Assembly: GCF_946479755.1 (NCBI RefSeq)
Contig: NZ_CAMLHC010000015.1
Coordinates: forward strand, 124,001 to 188,000
DNA: 64,000 nt
Source of the DNA: an uncultured Chitinophaga sp.
GTDB lineage: Bacteria > Bacteroidota > Bacteroidia > Chitinophagales > Chitinophagaceae
Reading direction: 5' to 3'
The position numbers and the translations under genes were made by a program. This document shows positions 47,540-56,840 of this stretch, in pieces (the first letter of the stretch is position 1; each line of letters opens with the position of its first letter). The notes under the pieces are model-generated. The model ran no database searches. It worked only from the letters and a program-made list of their open reading frames with translations, and had not been told where the DNA came from.

Positions 47540-48163
47540 ATGGGTATCATTCACCGGTTAGCGACTTCCCTCGGACGAAGGGATGAAGCTCCCAACCAGG
47601 AGCTGGCTGCGGATATTGTCAGCAGAAAAGATAACGGAGCGGTAAAGGAACTGGTGGCACTGCTGCACCATACAGATAAAAACATTCAACAGGACGCCAT
47701 CAAGGTGCTGTATGAAACCGGCGTCCTGCAACCAGGGATGATCAGCTCTTACCTGGAGGAATTCATGTCATTGCTCGACAGCCGCAACAACCGCCTGCAA
47801 TGGGGCGCTATGACGGCACTAAAGACGATCGCCCCGGAAGCGCCGGACGCCATGTATTCCGTACTGGGTAAACTTGCCGCCATCGCCGATAAGGGGTCGG
47901 TCATCACCCGTGACAACTATATGAGCATACTGGTCAGCCTCTATCAGGCGCCAGCCTATGCGACTGAAGTATTCGCGCTTTACAATGAACAGCTCCTGCT
48001 AAGCCCGGAAAACCAGCTGCCTATGTACGCGGAACTGATGGCGGCCTATATCCGGCCAGACCATACCGGTACCTTCCGTAAAACGCTCAGCGCCCGGTTG
48101 ACCGATATGGAGCAGGCGTCTAAAATCAAAAGAATAGAGAAAGTGCTTAAAAAGCTGTCCTGA
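47540..48163 (+). CDS. HEAT-repeat-like protein of unknown function
   Basis: 207 aa, helical and soluble. Three or four HEAT-like units are visible, for example ELVALLHHTDKNIQQDAIKV and SLLDSRNNRLQWGAMTALKT. No catalytic motif. Such proteins often act as scaffolds or adaptors. It sits between the pafA terminator and the convergent histidine kinase, whose stop codon directly abuts its own. Confidence 0.72.
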   Translation: MGIIHRLATSLGRRDEAPNQELAADIVSRKDNGAVKELVALLHHTDKNIQQDAIKVLYETGVLQPGMISSYLEEFMSLLDSRNNRLQWGAMTALKTIAPEAPDAMYSVLGKLAAIADKGSVITRDNYMSILVSLYQAPAYATEVFALYNEQLLLSPENQLPMYAELMAAYIRPDHTGTFRKTLSARLTDMEQASKIKRIEKVLKKLS

Positions 48164-50347
48164 TTAATTTTGTTCGGGCACTACTTTTTCCCCCAGGCGC
48201 AGGTTCTTGCGGATCACCCGGTAAATATCCATTTCCTTGAAAGGCTTCATCAGCCAGTCGTTGAAACCGGCCCTTCTGAAATCGCGTACGTCCTGCTCCG
48301 TGATATCTGCCGTAAGCGCCAGCACCACCACGCCTGCTTTTTGCGGGTCTGCATCTTTCCGGATGCGCTCTACCACTTCCAGGCCGCTGAATTTAGGCAT
48401 ATGCAGGTCCAGCAGCACCAGGTCATAACGATGCTGCTCCAGCAGCCGCAGCGCCACTTCCCCGTCGCGCGCCATATCAAAGCGGCATTTCCACCGGGTA
48501 AGCATCATCTTCAGCAACAGGAGGTTCATCTCCTGGTCTTCCGCCACCAACACATAACGGCCTTCCATAAACGCACCTACCGGTTGCTCTGTCTCCACCA
48601 CGGTTACGGCTGTACGTCCTTCGCCGCTGGCCAGTTCATAAGGTATCTGGCAGATGAACTCCGTCCCTTGTCCAGGCTCGCTCGTAAAGGAAATAGTACC
48701 GCCGTGCATTTCCACCAGTTTTTTGGTGATGGCCAGGCCCAGACCGGTACCTTTGACGGTCACCCGGGCGGGAGCTGCCTGGTAAAAACGTTCAAACAGG
48801 TTGGCCTGTGCTTCTTTGCTGATACCTTCCCCGGTATCTTTTACCCTGAAAGTAAAGAGCCCCTGCGTATCTGACTGTATTTCCAATATGCCCGTTACCG
48901 TTACACTGCCGCTGGGCGTGTATTTAACAGCGTTACTGATCAGGTTGAGCAGGATCTGTTTCAGGCGGAAAGCATCACCGTTGACTTCGCGGTGTTCCCC
49001 GTCAAAATCGGCCTTAAACTCCAGGTTCTTCTGTACGGCCAGAATACGGGTAGTGTTGATCACGTCCTCGAAAGTATCGTACAGGGAGAAAGGTTCATGC
49101 AGAATGGAAATATATTCTTTTTCCAGCTTGGAGAAGTCCAGCACGTCGTTGACCACCTGCATCAGCATATCTGCCGATGTTTCAACAGAACGCAGCAGGT
49201 CCCGCTGGCCGGAGGAAAGGTTGGAATACGACAGTTGCTCACTGAAGCCGACCACGGCATTGAGGGGTGTCCGTATTTCGTGGCTCATATTGGCCAGGAA
49301 TTCCGTCCGCACCCTGGCCTGTTCCCGCGCAGCCGTTTCACTGGCTTTCAGCTGCAACTCTTTTTTACGTAGCAGCCAATAGGTGCCCAATGCCATGGCG
49401 ACGGCCAGCACCAGGGAAACAAATCCCCACACCGCGATGCTGCGCATGGTGCTGGTATCTGCATATACGGTACGTTTAGCCTGTTGTTTCTGCTGTGCCA
49501 ATGCGATGGCCGCATTTTCCCTCAGCGCCACTATCAGCGTATCCAGTTCCCCCAGCATGGAGATGTTGGTGCCCGCCAGCGATTGTTCATCCGCATCTAT
49601 CTTCATGCGGTTGGACAACTGCGTACGCAATACCTTTTTATAATATCCGTTTACGTCCGTGATGATATCCTTCATCCGCTGGGCGTCATATGTTTCCTTG
49701 TCAATCACTTTTCCGCTTTTGGTTTTCACCAGCACTGCCATCTGGGCTTTTACGGTATCGCCTTTGTTTTTGTTGGAGAAAGCGTTTCCCAGCCGCTTAA
49801 AAAAGCCCTTCTTTTTTTCGGGCGCCGCCTGCACATTACTGACGGTATCCATCGTCACCTCATCTTTCTTGATCTGGGTGACCTTATAAGTGGGAATACT
49901 GCTCAGCAGTTTGTCTATGCGATCGTCGGTCAGAGAGGTAGACAACATGGAGTCCGTCGCCTTTTTCATCTGGGCGATCCGTTCGGAGACCTCCGTTTTT
50001 TTGTTGACCAGCCCCTCGAACTGCTGGTGGTTAGGGGTTTTAGCGAGCATGCCGGCCACCAGGTCAACCGACGACAACACCTCTCCCAACTGCACCGAGA
50101 ACTGCTGTAAATAGCTGCGTTTGTAAGTAATGGTAAACATGCGGAAATTATTTTCCGCACGACTGAGGGTCAACAGCGCGTTGTCCATGATGCGTATGCC
50201 GGGATGGTCGCGGGCCAGGGTATCTGCCGATGCCAGCAGTTTCCCGGCACTACGCTGGTGCACATCATATCCGAAGATGAACAGCACGCCGATAGAAAAG
50301 GCGGCCAGGGCTAAAACAAAAAAGAAAACGGTAAGTGATCGACGCAT
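48164..50347 (-). CDS. Hybrid sensor histidine kinase/response regulator
   Basis: 727 aa. Two transmembrane helices (about 6-28 and 303-325) enclose a roughly 275-residue extracytoplasmic, mostly helical sensor. Inside, HisKA has the phospho-His at 356 (FLANMSHEIRTPLNA), HATPase the N-box NLISNAVKYTPSG and DTGEGIS, and a C-terminal receiver the phosphoacceptor D647 (DLVLLDLHMP). No output regulator is adjacent. The signal is unknown. Confidence 0.95.
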   Translation of the reverse strand: MRRSLTVFFFVLALAAFSIGVLFIFGYDVHQRSAGKLLASADTLARDHPGIRIMDNALLTLSRAENNFRMFTITYKRSYLQQFSVQLGEVLSSVDLVAGMLAKTPNHQQFEGLVNKKTEVSERIAQMKKATDSMLSTSLTDDRIDKLLSSIPTYKVTQIKKDEVTMDTVSNVQAAPEKKKGFFKRLGNAFSNKNKGDTVKAQMAVLVKTKSGKVIDKETYDAQRMKDIITDVNGYYKKVLRTQLSNRMKIDADEQSLAGTNISMLGELDTLIVALRENAAIALAQQKQQAKRTVYADTSTMRSIAVWGFVSLVLAVAMALGTYWLLRKKELQLKASETAAREQARVRTEFLANMSHEIRTPLNAVVGFSEQLSYSNLSSGQRDLLRSVETSADMLMQVVNDVLDFSKLEKEYISILHEPFSLYDTFEDVINTTRILAVQKNLEFKADFDGEHREVNGDAFRLKQILLNLISNAVKYTPSGSVTVTGILEIQSDTQGLFTFRVKDTGEGISKEAQANLFERFYQAAPARVTVKGTGLGLAITKKLVEMHGGTISFTSEPGQGTEFICQIPYELASGEGRTAVTVVETEQPVGAFMEGRYVLVAEDQEMNLLLLKMMLTRWKCRFDMARDGEVALRLLEQHRYDLVLLDLHMPKFSGLEVVERIRKDADPQKAGVVVLALTADITEQDVRDFRRAGFNDWLMKPFKEMDIYRVIRKNLRLGEKVVPEQN

Positions 50348-50545
50348 GTTAACGTATAGTTGGTTGTGTGAATAAACAAACGGGGTACGGTAAAAGAGGT
50401 CTTTACGTACAAATGGTTACTGATACGATTAAAACAATACGATTAAACTGATATGATTATTTAAGGACAATGAAAGGTATGGTCAAGTCAGCGCTTTCAG
50501 CTGCTTCGGGATGGGAAGTTAATGAAAAAACGGGAATTAACAGCC

Positions 50546-50576
50546 GGGGCCGTCAGATTTAACGGCGGACGGCCCC
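50546..50576 (-). terminator. Possible terminator of the ABC ATPase gene
   Basis: GGGGCCGTC (50546-50554) pairs perfectly with GACGGCCCC (50568-50576). It lies 20 nt past the ABC gene stop on the minus strand; the nearest T-run is about 16 nt further on. The rest of this 249-bp gap holds no gene I can see. Confidence 0.55.
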
Positions 50577-50596
50577 TATACATCATTTTACCAGGA

Positions 50597-51577
50597 TCAG
50601 AAATACCAGACTTCGTCCGGATGGGTGGAGAGAAACACGGTATCTCCTTTTTTAACCAGGGACTTGGCCGTTCTTACGAGGACCGTATCCTTTGCGAGGC
50701 TAACCGCCGTTTCATAAAAACTGCCGTAAAAATGGACGTGTTTCACTTTTCCTTTCACGGGTGTTTCGCTTTCAGACAGCAACAGGCTCTCCGGGCGAAG
50801 GAACAGGTTTTTACTGCTGGCTTCTATTCCCGGCAGGCCGGCCAGTTTCTTCGCTTTGGCAGGACTGAAAAGGTTGTAGGCGCCCATTAAACCCGCCACG
50901 TACTCGTTGACCGGCTTACCGTATACCTGCTGCGGCGTGCCTTTCTGGACAATTTCTCCGTCTTTCATGATCAACACCTCATCCGCCCAGGAAAGAATGT
51001 CCAGCGGATCATGGGAAATCAGCATACAGGTGATATCCAGGTTTTCCGAAATATCATGGATGACTTCCTTGAGTTTATTTTTATGGATAAGGTCCAGGTT
51101 GGAATAGGGCTCGTCCAGCAGCAGTAAGCGGGGGGCGGTGACCAGCAGCCGCGCCAGCGCGATCCTTTGTTTTTCCCCGCCGGACAGCTGGTCGGTTTTC
51201 CTTTTCTGCAGGTGGGAAATCTGGCACAGCTCATACAGTTCGGTAGCCGATTCTTCTGTGAGCTTATTATTGTAAGAAAGGATTTCCTCTACACGATAGT
51301 TATTGCGCAGCTCAAAATGCTGCGACAGGTAGGCGATGCCGGGTTGTCCGGGGATCAATACCTCCAGCGGCCCTTCTACCCTTACCTCCTCAAAAGATAC
51401 CTTGCCCGCGTCGGCCTGTGCAAAACCGCCGATGATCTTCAGCAGCGTGCTTTTACCCGAACCGGTTTCCCCGGCGATGGCCACTTTTTGAAATTTTTCC
51501 ACCGTGAAGCTGATGTCCTTCACAACTGGTACGCCCAGTTGGTTCTTGCTGATATTAGTGACCGTTAAAAAGCTCAT
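50597..51577 (-). CDS. Orphan ABC transporter ATP-binding protein
   Basis: 326 aa. The ATPase (about 1-230) has Walker A AGETGSGKSTLLK, signature LSGGEKQRIALARLL and Walker B LLLLDEPYSNLD. A C-terminal beta extension (about 255-326; FLRPESLLLSESETPVKGKV) resembles the TOBE regulatory domain of CUT1/FbpC-type importers. No permease or binding protein is adjacent, so the substrate is unknown. It reads divergently from the GlxA-like regulator. Confidence 0.9.
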   Translation of the reverse strand: MSFLTVTNISKNQLGVPVVKDISFTVEKFQKVAIAGETGSGKSTLLKIIGGFAQADAGKVSFEEVRVEGPLEVLIPGQPGIAYLSQHFELRNNYRVEEILSYNNKLTEESATELYELCQISHLQKRKTDQLSGGEKQRIALARLLVTAPRLLLLDEPYSNLDLIHKNKLKEVIHDISENLDITCMLISHDPLDILSWADEVLIMKDGEIVQKGTPQQVYGKPVNEYVAGLMGAYNLFSPAKAKKLAGLPGIEASSKNLFLRPESLLLSESETPVKGKVKHVHFYGSFYETAVSLAKDTVLVRTAKSLVKKGDTVFLSTHPDEVWYF

Positions 51578-51787
51578 AATTCCTGTTTATAGTGTTAGCC
51601 GGAGGCGGGCAAAGATAGCAGAAAAAGGTCAAAAGGCAACCCCGGGAGGTATCTATTCCCCACCTGTTCCTTGCTGGCAGCGACTTACACCCACGTAAAG
51701 AAAATAGTTAATACATCATCCGCAGGGGGTGTATTTACGCCAAACGGAGGGGTTGATCCCGACAAATACCCCTGTTACCTTTACTTT

Positions 51788-52771
51788 ATGAAGCACATAT
51801 CTATCCTGGTTCCCAGAGGAGCCGTACTAGGCAGTATTGAAGGACCTCGTCAGGTGTTTACGGAAGTAAACAAGATGTTGAAAAACAATGGCGACGCCCC
51901 TATGTTTAAGGTGCAGCTGGTAGGGCTGACCCAAGAAGTACCCGCTTGCGGGGGTATGTACACGGTCTACGCGGACGCAACCATTAAGGAGGTCCCTAAG
52001 ACCGACCTGATCATTATCCCGGCGCTGGACGGTGATATGCCCAGGATCGTTGAACAGAACCGGGAGTTTCTCCCCTGGATCGTGCAACAGTATAAAGCCG
52101 GCGCGGAAGTGGGCAGTCTCTGTGTAGGTGCTTTCCTGCTGGCTGCCACCGGCCTCGTGAACGGGCGTAAATGCGCCACCCACTGGATGGCCGCCAACGA
52201 GTTCCGGAAGATGTACCCGCAGGTGGACCTGGTGGAAGATAAAATCCTCACCGACGAACATGGGATCTATTCCAGCGGCGGCGCTTTCTCCTACCTCAAC
52301 CTCATTCTTTACCTGATCGAAAAATATTGTGACCGCCAGATTGCCGTCTTCTGTTCCAAAGCGTTCCAGATAGACATCCAGCGTGACAGCCAGTCGCCTT
52401 TCATGGTGTTCCGCGGCCAGAAAGACCACGAAGACGAACCTATCCGCCGGGCACAGGAATTCATTGAAAAAAATTTCACCGAAAAGATCACCGTCGACCA
52501 GCTGGCCGGCATGTTCACCCTCGGCCGCAGGAACCTGGAGCGGCGGTTTAAGAAAGCTACTTCCAATACCGTAGTCGAGTATATTCAGCGGGTAAAAATA
52601 GAAGCTGCCAAAAAGAGCCTTGAATCATCCCGGGAGAATGTGAATGAGGTGATGTACAATGTAGGCTACACCGACCCTAAAGCATTCCGGATCACCTTCA
52701 AGAAAATTACCGGCATGTCGCCGGTGCAATACCGGAACCGGTACAACAAAGAGATAGAAGTCGAGTCATAA
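51788..52771 (+). CDS. GlxA-like AraC-family regulator with DJ-1/PfpI domain
   Basis: 327 aa from ATG 51788 (open frame from 51671, extra residues implausible). The N-terminal DJ-1/PfpI domain (about 1-190) has VGSLCVGAFLLAATG with a nucleophile-like Cys, and an ATHWMAANEFRKMYP segment. The C-terminal AraC helix-turn-helix pair (about 220-320) ends in YTDPKAFRITFKKITGMSP. Members sense small molecules through the DJ-1 domain. It may control the divergent ABC ATPase. Confidence 0.9.
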   Translation: MKHISILVPRGAVLGSIEGPRQVFTEVNKMLKNNGDAPMFKVQLVGLTQEVPACGGMYTVYADATIKEVPKTDLIIIPALDGDMPRIVEQNREFLPWIVQQYKAGAEVGSLCVGAFLLAATGLVNGRKCATHWMAANEFRKMYPQVDLVEDKILTDEHGIYSSGGAFSYLNLILYLIEKYCDRQIAVFCSKAFQIDIQRDSQSPFMVFRGQKDHEDEPIRRAQEFIEKNFTEKITVDQLAGMFTLGRRNLERRFKKATSNTVVEYIQRVKIEAAKKSLESSRENVNEVMYNVGYTDPKAFRITFKKITGMSPVQYRNRYNKEIEVES

Positions 52772-52790
52772 CATGACCAGGCCACATAAA

Positions 52791-52831
52791 ACATCAACGC
52801 CTTCCTTATACAGGAAGGCGTTGGTGTTTTA
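52791..52831. terminator. Strong hairpin, probable bidirectional terminator
   Basis: AACGCCTTCC (52796-52805) pairs with GGAAGGCGTT (52813-52822), extending to 15 bp with one mismatch, and ends near TTTT. It lies between the GlxA-like gene and the convergent VOC gene. Confidence 0.8.
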
Positions 52832-52900
52832 TGATATCGAAAAAACAGCATCGTTGTTACAGGCTGTGAACTGTAACGGCGGTGCTGTTCTTTTGATTGC

Positions 52901-53302
52901 TTAATTCCCGGCGTTAGGCTCCATATATACGTATTCCCAGTGATGCCCATCGAGGTCCAGGAACGAATGACCGTACATAAAGCCGTGGTCCTGCGGTGGT
53001 TTGGGCGTAGTGGCACCGGCCGCTACCGCTTTCGCCACAATGCTGTTTACCTCGTCCCTGCTGCTGGCAGAAAGACAGTTGATACATTCGGTATGTTTGC
53101 TGGTATCACAGATGCCATTGTTGGTAAAGGTCTTGAAGAAGGGTTCAGTGAGCAGCATTACATAGATGGTATCGGAGATCACCATGCATCCCGCTTTATC
53201 ATCGGTGAACTGGGGATTAAAGGTGTATCCCAGTTGCGTAAAAAACTGGATGCTTTTCTGAAGGTCCTTCACCGGCAAGTTGACAAAAATAGCTGTAGCC
53301 AT
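52901..53302 (-). CDS. VOC-superfamily (glyoxalase-like) protein
   Basis: 133 aa. It shows the VOC betaalphabeta-beta-beta-beta fold: MATAIFVNLPVKDLQKSIQF at the start and a final DLDGHHWEYVYME, with the latter supplying the second metal Glu/His. Family members include glyoxalases and antibiotic-resistance proteins; the closest type in Bacteroidota is an uncharacterised extradiol-dioxygenase-like lactoylglutathione lyase. It reads divergently from the MocR gene and may be one of its targets. Confidence 0.85.
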   Translation of the reverse strand: MATAIFVNLPVKDLQKSIQFFTQLGYTFNPQFTDDKAGCMVISDTIYVMLLTEPFFKTFTNNGICDTSKHTECINCLSASSRDEVNSIVAKAVAAGATTPKPPQDHGFMYGHSFLDLDGHHWEYVYMEPNAGN

Positions 53303-53414
53303 AGTTAGAATTTTTTTGTTTGATACTGATGCAAACTTACACCGAATTACCTGTTCTTATAGCGTGTAAAAACGACAATATAGATGGCAAAATACGACTG
53401 CGTGGTACTTTTCG

Positions 53415-53454
53415 GTACAGATTGTATATTTATGAAAAATAAACAGTACAGATT
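53415..53454 (+). promoter_or_regulatory. Direct repeats at the MocR promoter
   Basis: GTACAGATT occurs at 53415-53423 and 53446-53454, 31 bp apart start-to-start. The probable -7 element TATATTTA (53425-53432) lies between them. MocR regulators such as GabR bind direct repeats with this kind of spacing. Confidence 0.65.
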
Positions 53455-54863
53455 TGGCCATTAAAACATACCGGCACGAAATATTTACCCGTGACATAGA
53501 GAACAATATCCGGGAGGGCCTTTGGCAGCCCGGCTACAAACTGCCTTCCGTGCGGGCACTGAAAGAAAAATACGGCGCCAGTGTGAGCACTATTCAGCGT
53601 GGTTATGAAGACCTGCTGATGCGTGGACTGGTGGAGAGCCTGCCGCGCTCCGGCTATTTTGTAAGCCGGCAGCCGGTGATGGAGAAACCGGAAAAAACGA
53701 ACCGGCAGCCGGTGGTAAGGGATGCCGTTTTCCAGCAGGGGCTGATGCAAACGACTGCGGATCCGGGCAACCGCCATACGCTGTCCTCTTTTCATGTGGC
53801 AGCGCCGGGTGATCTGATGATACCACAGAAGCTGTTACTGCGTACATTGCAGCAGGTGGTGCGTGCAGAAGGCGCCGGTTTACTGCGCTACTACCCTGCC
53901 AGTGGTTCACCCGCGTTGAAGCAACAAATCATACAACGAGCGGCGGGTTATGGCACCCGGTTCCGCGAAGAGGAACTGCTGATTACCGATGGCGCGCTAC
54001 AATCGTTATACATCGCGTTGTCGGCCGTATGTGTACCCGGCGATGTAGTGGCGGTGGAAAGCCCCTGTGTATTTTCCGTGCTGGAAGTGCTGGCCGTGCT
54101 GCGGTTACGGGTGGTGGAAATTCCTGTCACCGCCGACGGGTTTGATGTGGACATGCTGCGCAAAGTAACTGCCCGTACGAAAGTACGCGCCGTGGTGGTA
54201 ACGCCGCATTTTCATAACCCCACGGGCGGCAGTATGCCCCTCGCGCAGCAGCAGGCTTTGGTGGCGCTGGCACAGCGATACGATATTCCTATTATAGAAA
54301 ATGATATTTACGGCGATCTTCATTTCAGCGGCGCCCGTCCGTCTCCGCTGAAAGCACTTGACGACAGCGGGCTGGTGATGACCTACTCTTCTTACGCCAA
54401 GACGCTGGCGCCGGGCATCCGGCTGGGATGGTTGTCGGCCGGCCGTTACCTCTCAAAAGCTGAACAGGTGCGGTTTGCGCTCGGCAGTACCGTATCCCCT
54501 GTTTTCCAGGAAACGGTGACACAACTCCTGCGCACCAACAGCTACGACCGCCATCTGCGTTCGTTCCGTACCCAGCTGGCCAAAAATGCCTGGCTGACCC
54601 TTCATCTTGTCAGCAGCTCCTTTCCGGAAGGTACTTCCATGATCCGTCCTGCCGGTGGTTACAACTGCTGGATACAACTGCCTGTCCGTACAGACATGGA
54701 CGCATTTTACCAGGCCTGTGAGCGGATCGGGGTGCGGTTCACTCCCGGCAGCGTTTTTTCCTTTTCCGGTTCATTCCGGCATTGTTTCCGCCTGGTTTTT
54801 GCAGATACCTATACCGCCGCCAGAAAGCGGGCACTCAAAAAAGCCGGCGCTGTATTATTGTAA
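53454..54863 (+). CDS. MocR/GntR-family regulator with aminotransferase-like domain
   Basis: 469 aa. The start is a TTG at 53454; no in-frame ATG is available upstream, and the N-terminal GntR helix-turn-helix (LPSVRALKEKYGASVSTIQR) needs all the residues from there. A type-I aminotransferase domain (about 100-465) follows with TYSSYAKTLAPGIRLGW, whose Lys binds PLP. It is a PLP-sensing transcription factor. The direct repeats at its own promoter suggest autoregulation. Possible target: the divergent VOC gene. Confidence 0.9.
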   Translation: MAIKTYRHEIFTRDIENNIREGLWQPGYKLPSVRALKEKYGASVSTIQRGYEDLLMRGLVESLPRSGYFVSRQPVMEKPEKTNRQPVVRDAVFQQGLMQTTADPGNRHTLSSFHVAAPGDLMIPQKLLLRTLQQVVRAEGAGLLRYYPASGSPALKQQIIQRAAGYGTRFREEELLITDGALQSLYIALSAVCVPGDVVAVESPCVFSVLEVLAVLRLRVVEIPVTADGFDVDMLRKVTARTKVRAVVVTPHFHNPTGGSMPLAQQQALVALAQRYDIPIIENDIYGDLHFSGARPSPLKALDDSGLVMTYSSYAKTLAPGIRLGWLSAGRYLSKAEQVRFALGSTVSPVFQETVTQLLRTNSYDRHLRSFRTQLAKNAWLTLHLVSSSFPEGTSMIRPAGGYNCWIQLPVRTDMDAFYQACERIGVRFTPGSVFSFSGSFRHCFRLVFADTYTAARKRALKKAGAVLL

Positions 54864-54945
54864 CCACAGGCAACTGTACCGTTTCATTTTACAGGATGTG
54901 TATCGCAGCACTCAGCGAAAGGGGGCCTACCTTTACAGCTTATCA

Positions 54946-55479
54946 ATGATGAAAGCAATGGAAACCGCACAGACTATCACCACCCGCTTCGTGGTGGTGA
55001 ACGAAGCCAATATACAGGCCCTGTTCTTCCTGATCAATACGCTGGGCAAAGAGCAATACGGACACCTGTTAACCGGCAGGCAGCTGGATGCTTATCTTGT
55101 AACGTTTACGCCACAACAGCTGGCATCCGACATCAACAATTTCTCCAACCAGTGGCTGATGGTATATGCCGGCAATGAGCCGGCAGGTTATGCGCTGATT
55201 ACTTCCGCCGGTAAACGGCCCGATGATCTCACCGACAAAAAAATAAAACGCCTGGCAGGCTTCGGCGTATTACAACAATATGCCGGCAGCGGTTGTAAAG
55301 AAGCGCTGATAAAAAAATGTTTGCAGATCAGCCAATCATACGACGCTTTGTGGATGCACGAGTACACCGGTAATCCGCTACTGCCCTTCTTTGAGGAAAA
55401 CAATTTCTTACCGACAGGCCAGCAGGAAACACTGGATAATCTTCCGTTACCGGGCGTATACCTGATCCGGCGAAAATGA
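54946..55479 (+). CDS. GNAT-like acetyltransferase-domain protein
   Basis: 177 aa from ATG 54946, the first of closely spaced ATGs at 54946, 54949 and 54958; a much longer open frame from 54655 overlaps the MocR gene and is rejected. The GNAT-like fold is suggested by NQWLMVYAGNEPAGYALITS and the C-terminal MHEYTGNPLLPFFEENNFLP ('LPFFEENNF' is the motif-B-type end). The acetyl-CoA loop is less clear than in the other acetyltransferases here. The acceptor is unknown. It follows the MocR gene at 82 nt on the same strand. Confidence 0.65.
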   Translation: MMKAMETAQTITTRFVVVNEANIQALFFLINTLGKEQYGHLLTGRQLDAYLVTFTPQQLASDINNFSNQWLMVYAGNEPAGYALITSAGKRPDDLTDKKIKRLAGFGVLQQYAGSGCKEALIKKCLQISQSYDALWMHEYTGNPLLPFFEENNFLPTGQQETLDNLPLPGVYLIRRK

Positions 55480-55566
55480 TTAAATTACCGGGAGGTGGGT
55501 CAGACCAATAGTACTTTCCGGCGGGCAGACCGACTTCCCTGTATCATCATTTTTGCACTAACAGCT

Positions 55567-56838
55567 ATGCTTATACGTAAATCCTTCAGGCCTTTGCTAC
55601 TGGCCTTTGCCCTTTACAGTCAGAGTGCCACCGCGCAGGCGCCTAATATTCCCAATGCTGCCGAGATCCGCTCCATCGATCCGTCGGATGACCGTTATGC
55701 CGACCTGGAGCCATTGCGCGCCGCCATCGGTCGCTCCCGGATAGTGATGCTCGGGGAACAGACACACGGAGAAGCGACCACGTTTCTCGCTAAAACGCGG
55801 CTCATCAAATTCCTTCATGAAAAGATGGGGTTTGAAGTACTGGCTTTTGAAAGCGGTTTGTATGACTGCGCCCGCATCTGGGATAATACCATCAAGGGCG
55901 GTGACTATTCCAAAGAAATCATCGGCAGCCTGTTTTTTATGTGGGCTACCAGTAAACAGATGCAGCCGTTGCATGACTATGTGCAAGCCAACGTAAAAAG
56001 CGCCACTCCGCTGATTGTTACCGGTTTTGAGAGCCAGCATTCAGGGGAGTTTGCTAAAAAACAACTGTTCACCGACTTCGGGCAGTTCCTGCAGCAAAAA
56101 CATCTTTCCCTGCCAGACAGCAGCTGGGAGCTGTTCCATCGTGTGTCCGTAGCCACCTTTGCGTCCAACGCTTACCGGCCTACCGCCGCCGAGCAGGTAA
56201 CTTTCTTTAAAGTGCTGCACCAGCTGAAAACCGTGTTGGCCAAACAGCCGGACAAGCCGGCGCATTTTACCGCCTCTCCCGGTTTCTGGCTGAAAGTCAC
56301 CGAGAGCATCGAGTCACAGGCGCTTCGTTATTGGGGGTTGGTTCACGGTAATGAGCTGAGCGTCAGAGATAAGCAGATGGCAGAAAACCTGATCTGGCTG
56401 GCCGAAAAAGTGTTTCCCGGTAAAAAAATTATCGTGTGGGCACATAACATCCACATCGCTAAAAATACCAGTCAGCTGAACGATGCCAACGATCAGCCAG
56501 TACCTTTCCTGCAAACCTACGTGCCCATGGGCGTCACCGTCAGTAAACGTTTCGGCAAAGCGGCATACGCAGTCGGCTTTTCCGGTTCAACGGGCACTTA
56601 CATCGACTTCAACAATAACCAGGCAACCAACGTACCGCCAGCAGTACCGGGCAGCGTGGAAGGGCAACTCGACGCAGCCGGCTATGCACAGGCGTTTACC
56701 GACTACCGTACCGCCAAAGGCTGGCTGCTGCAAAAACAACAAGGTACCCTGTTTGATTTCATTCCCCAGAAAGGTATCTGGCCGAATGTTTTCGATGGAC
56801 TGTTCTATATACATACCTCCACGCCTGTGGACCGGTAA
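55567..56838 (+). CDS. Erythromycin-esterase-family protein, exported
   Basis: 423 aa from ATG 55567, which gives a clean signal peptide (MLIRKSFRPLLLAFALYSQS); the open frame starts at 55495. The family motifs are VMLGEQTHGEATTF with the catalytic His/Glu and FESGLYDCARIWD. A later 'KKIIVWAHNIHIAKN' carries the second conserved His. Ere proteins hydrolyse macrolide lactones, but many family members have other roles. Being exported is atypical for macrolide resistance, so the substrate is unknown. Confidence 0.85.
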   Translation: MLIRKSFRPLLLAFALYSQSATAQAPNIPNAAEIRSIDPSDDRYADLEPLRAAIGRSRIVMLGEQTHGEATTFLAKTRLIKFLHEKMGFEVLAFESGLYDCARIWDNTIKGGDYSKEIIGSLFFMWATSKQMQPLHDYVQANVKSATPLIVTGFESQHSGEFAKKQLFTDFGQFLQQKHLSLPDSSWELFHRVSVATFASNAYRPTAAEQVTFFKVLHQLKTVLAKQPDKPAHFTASPGFWLKVTESIESQALRYWGLVHGNELSVRDKQMAENLIWLAEKVFPGKKIIVWAHNIHIAKNTSQLNDANDQPVPFLQTYVPMGVTVSKRFGKAAYAVGFSGSTGTYIDFNNNQATNVPPAVPGSVEGQLDAAGYAQAFTDYRTAKGWLLQKQQGTLFDFIPQKGIWPNVFDGLFYIHTSTPVDR

Positions 56839-56840
56839 TC

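Noticed and set aside
54655..54945. Longer N terminus for the GNAT-like protein
   Set aside because: The extension overlaps the MocR gene in another frame and lacks family features.
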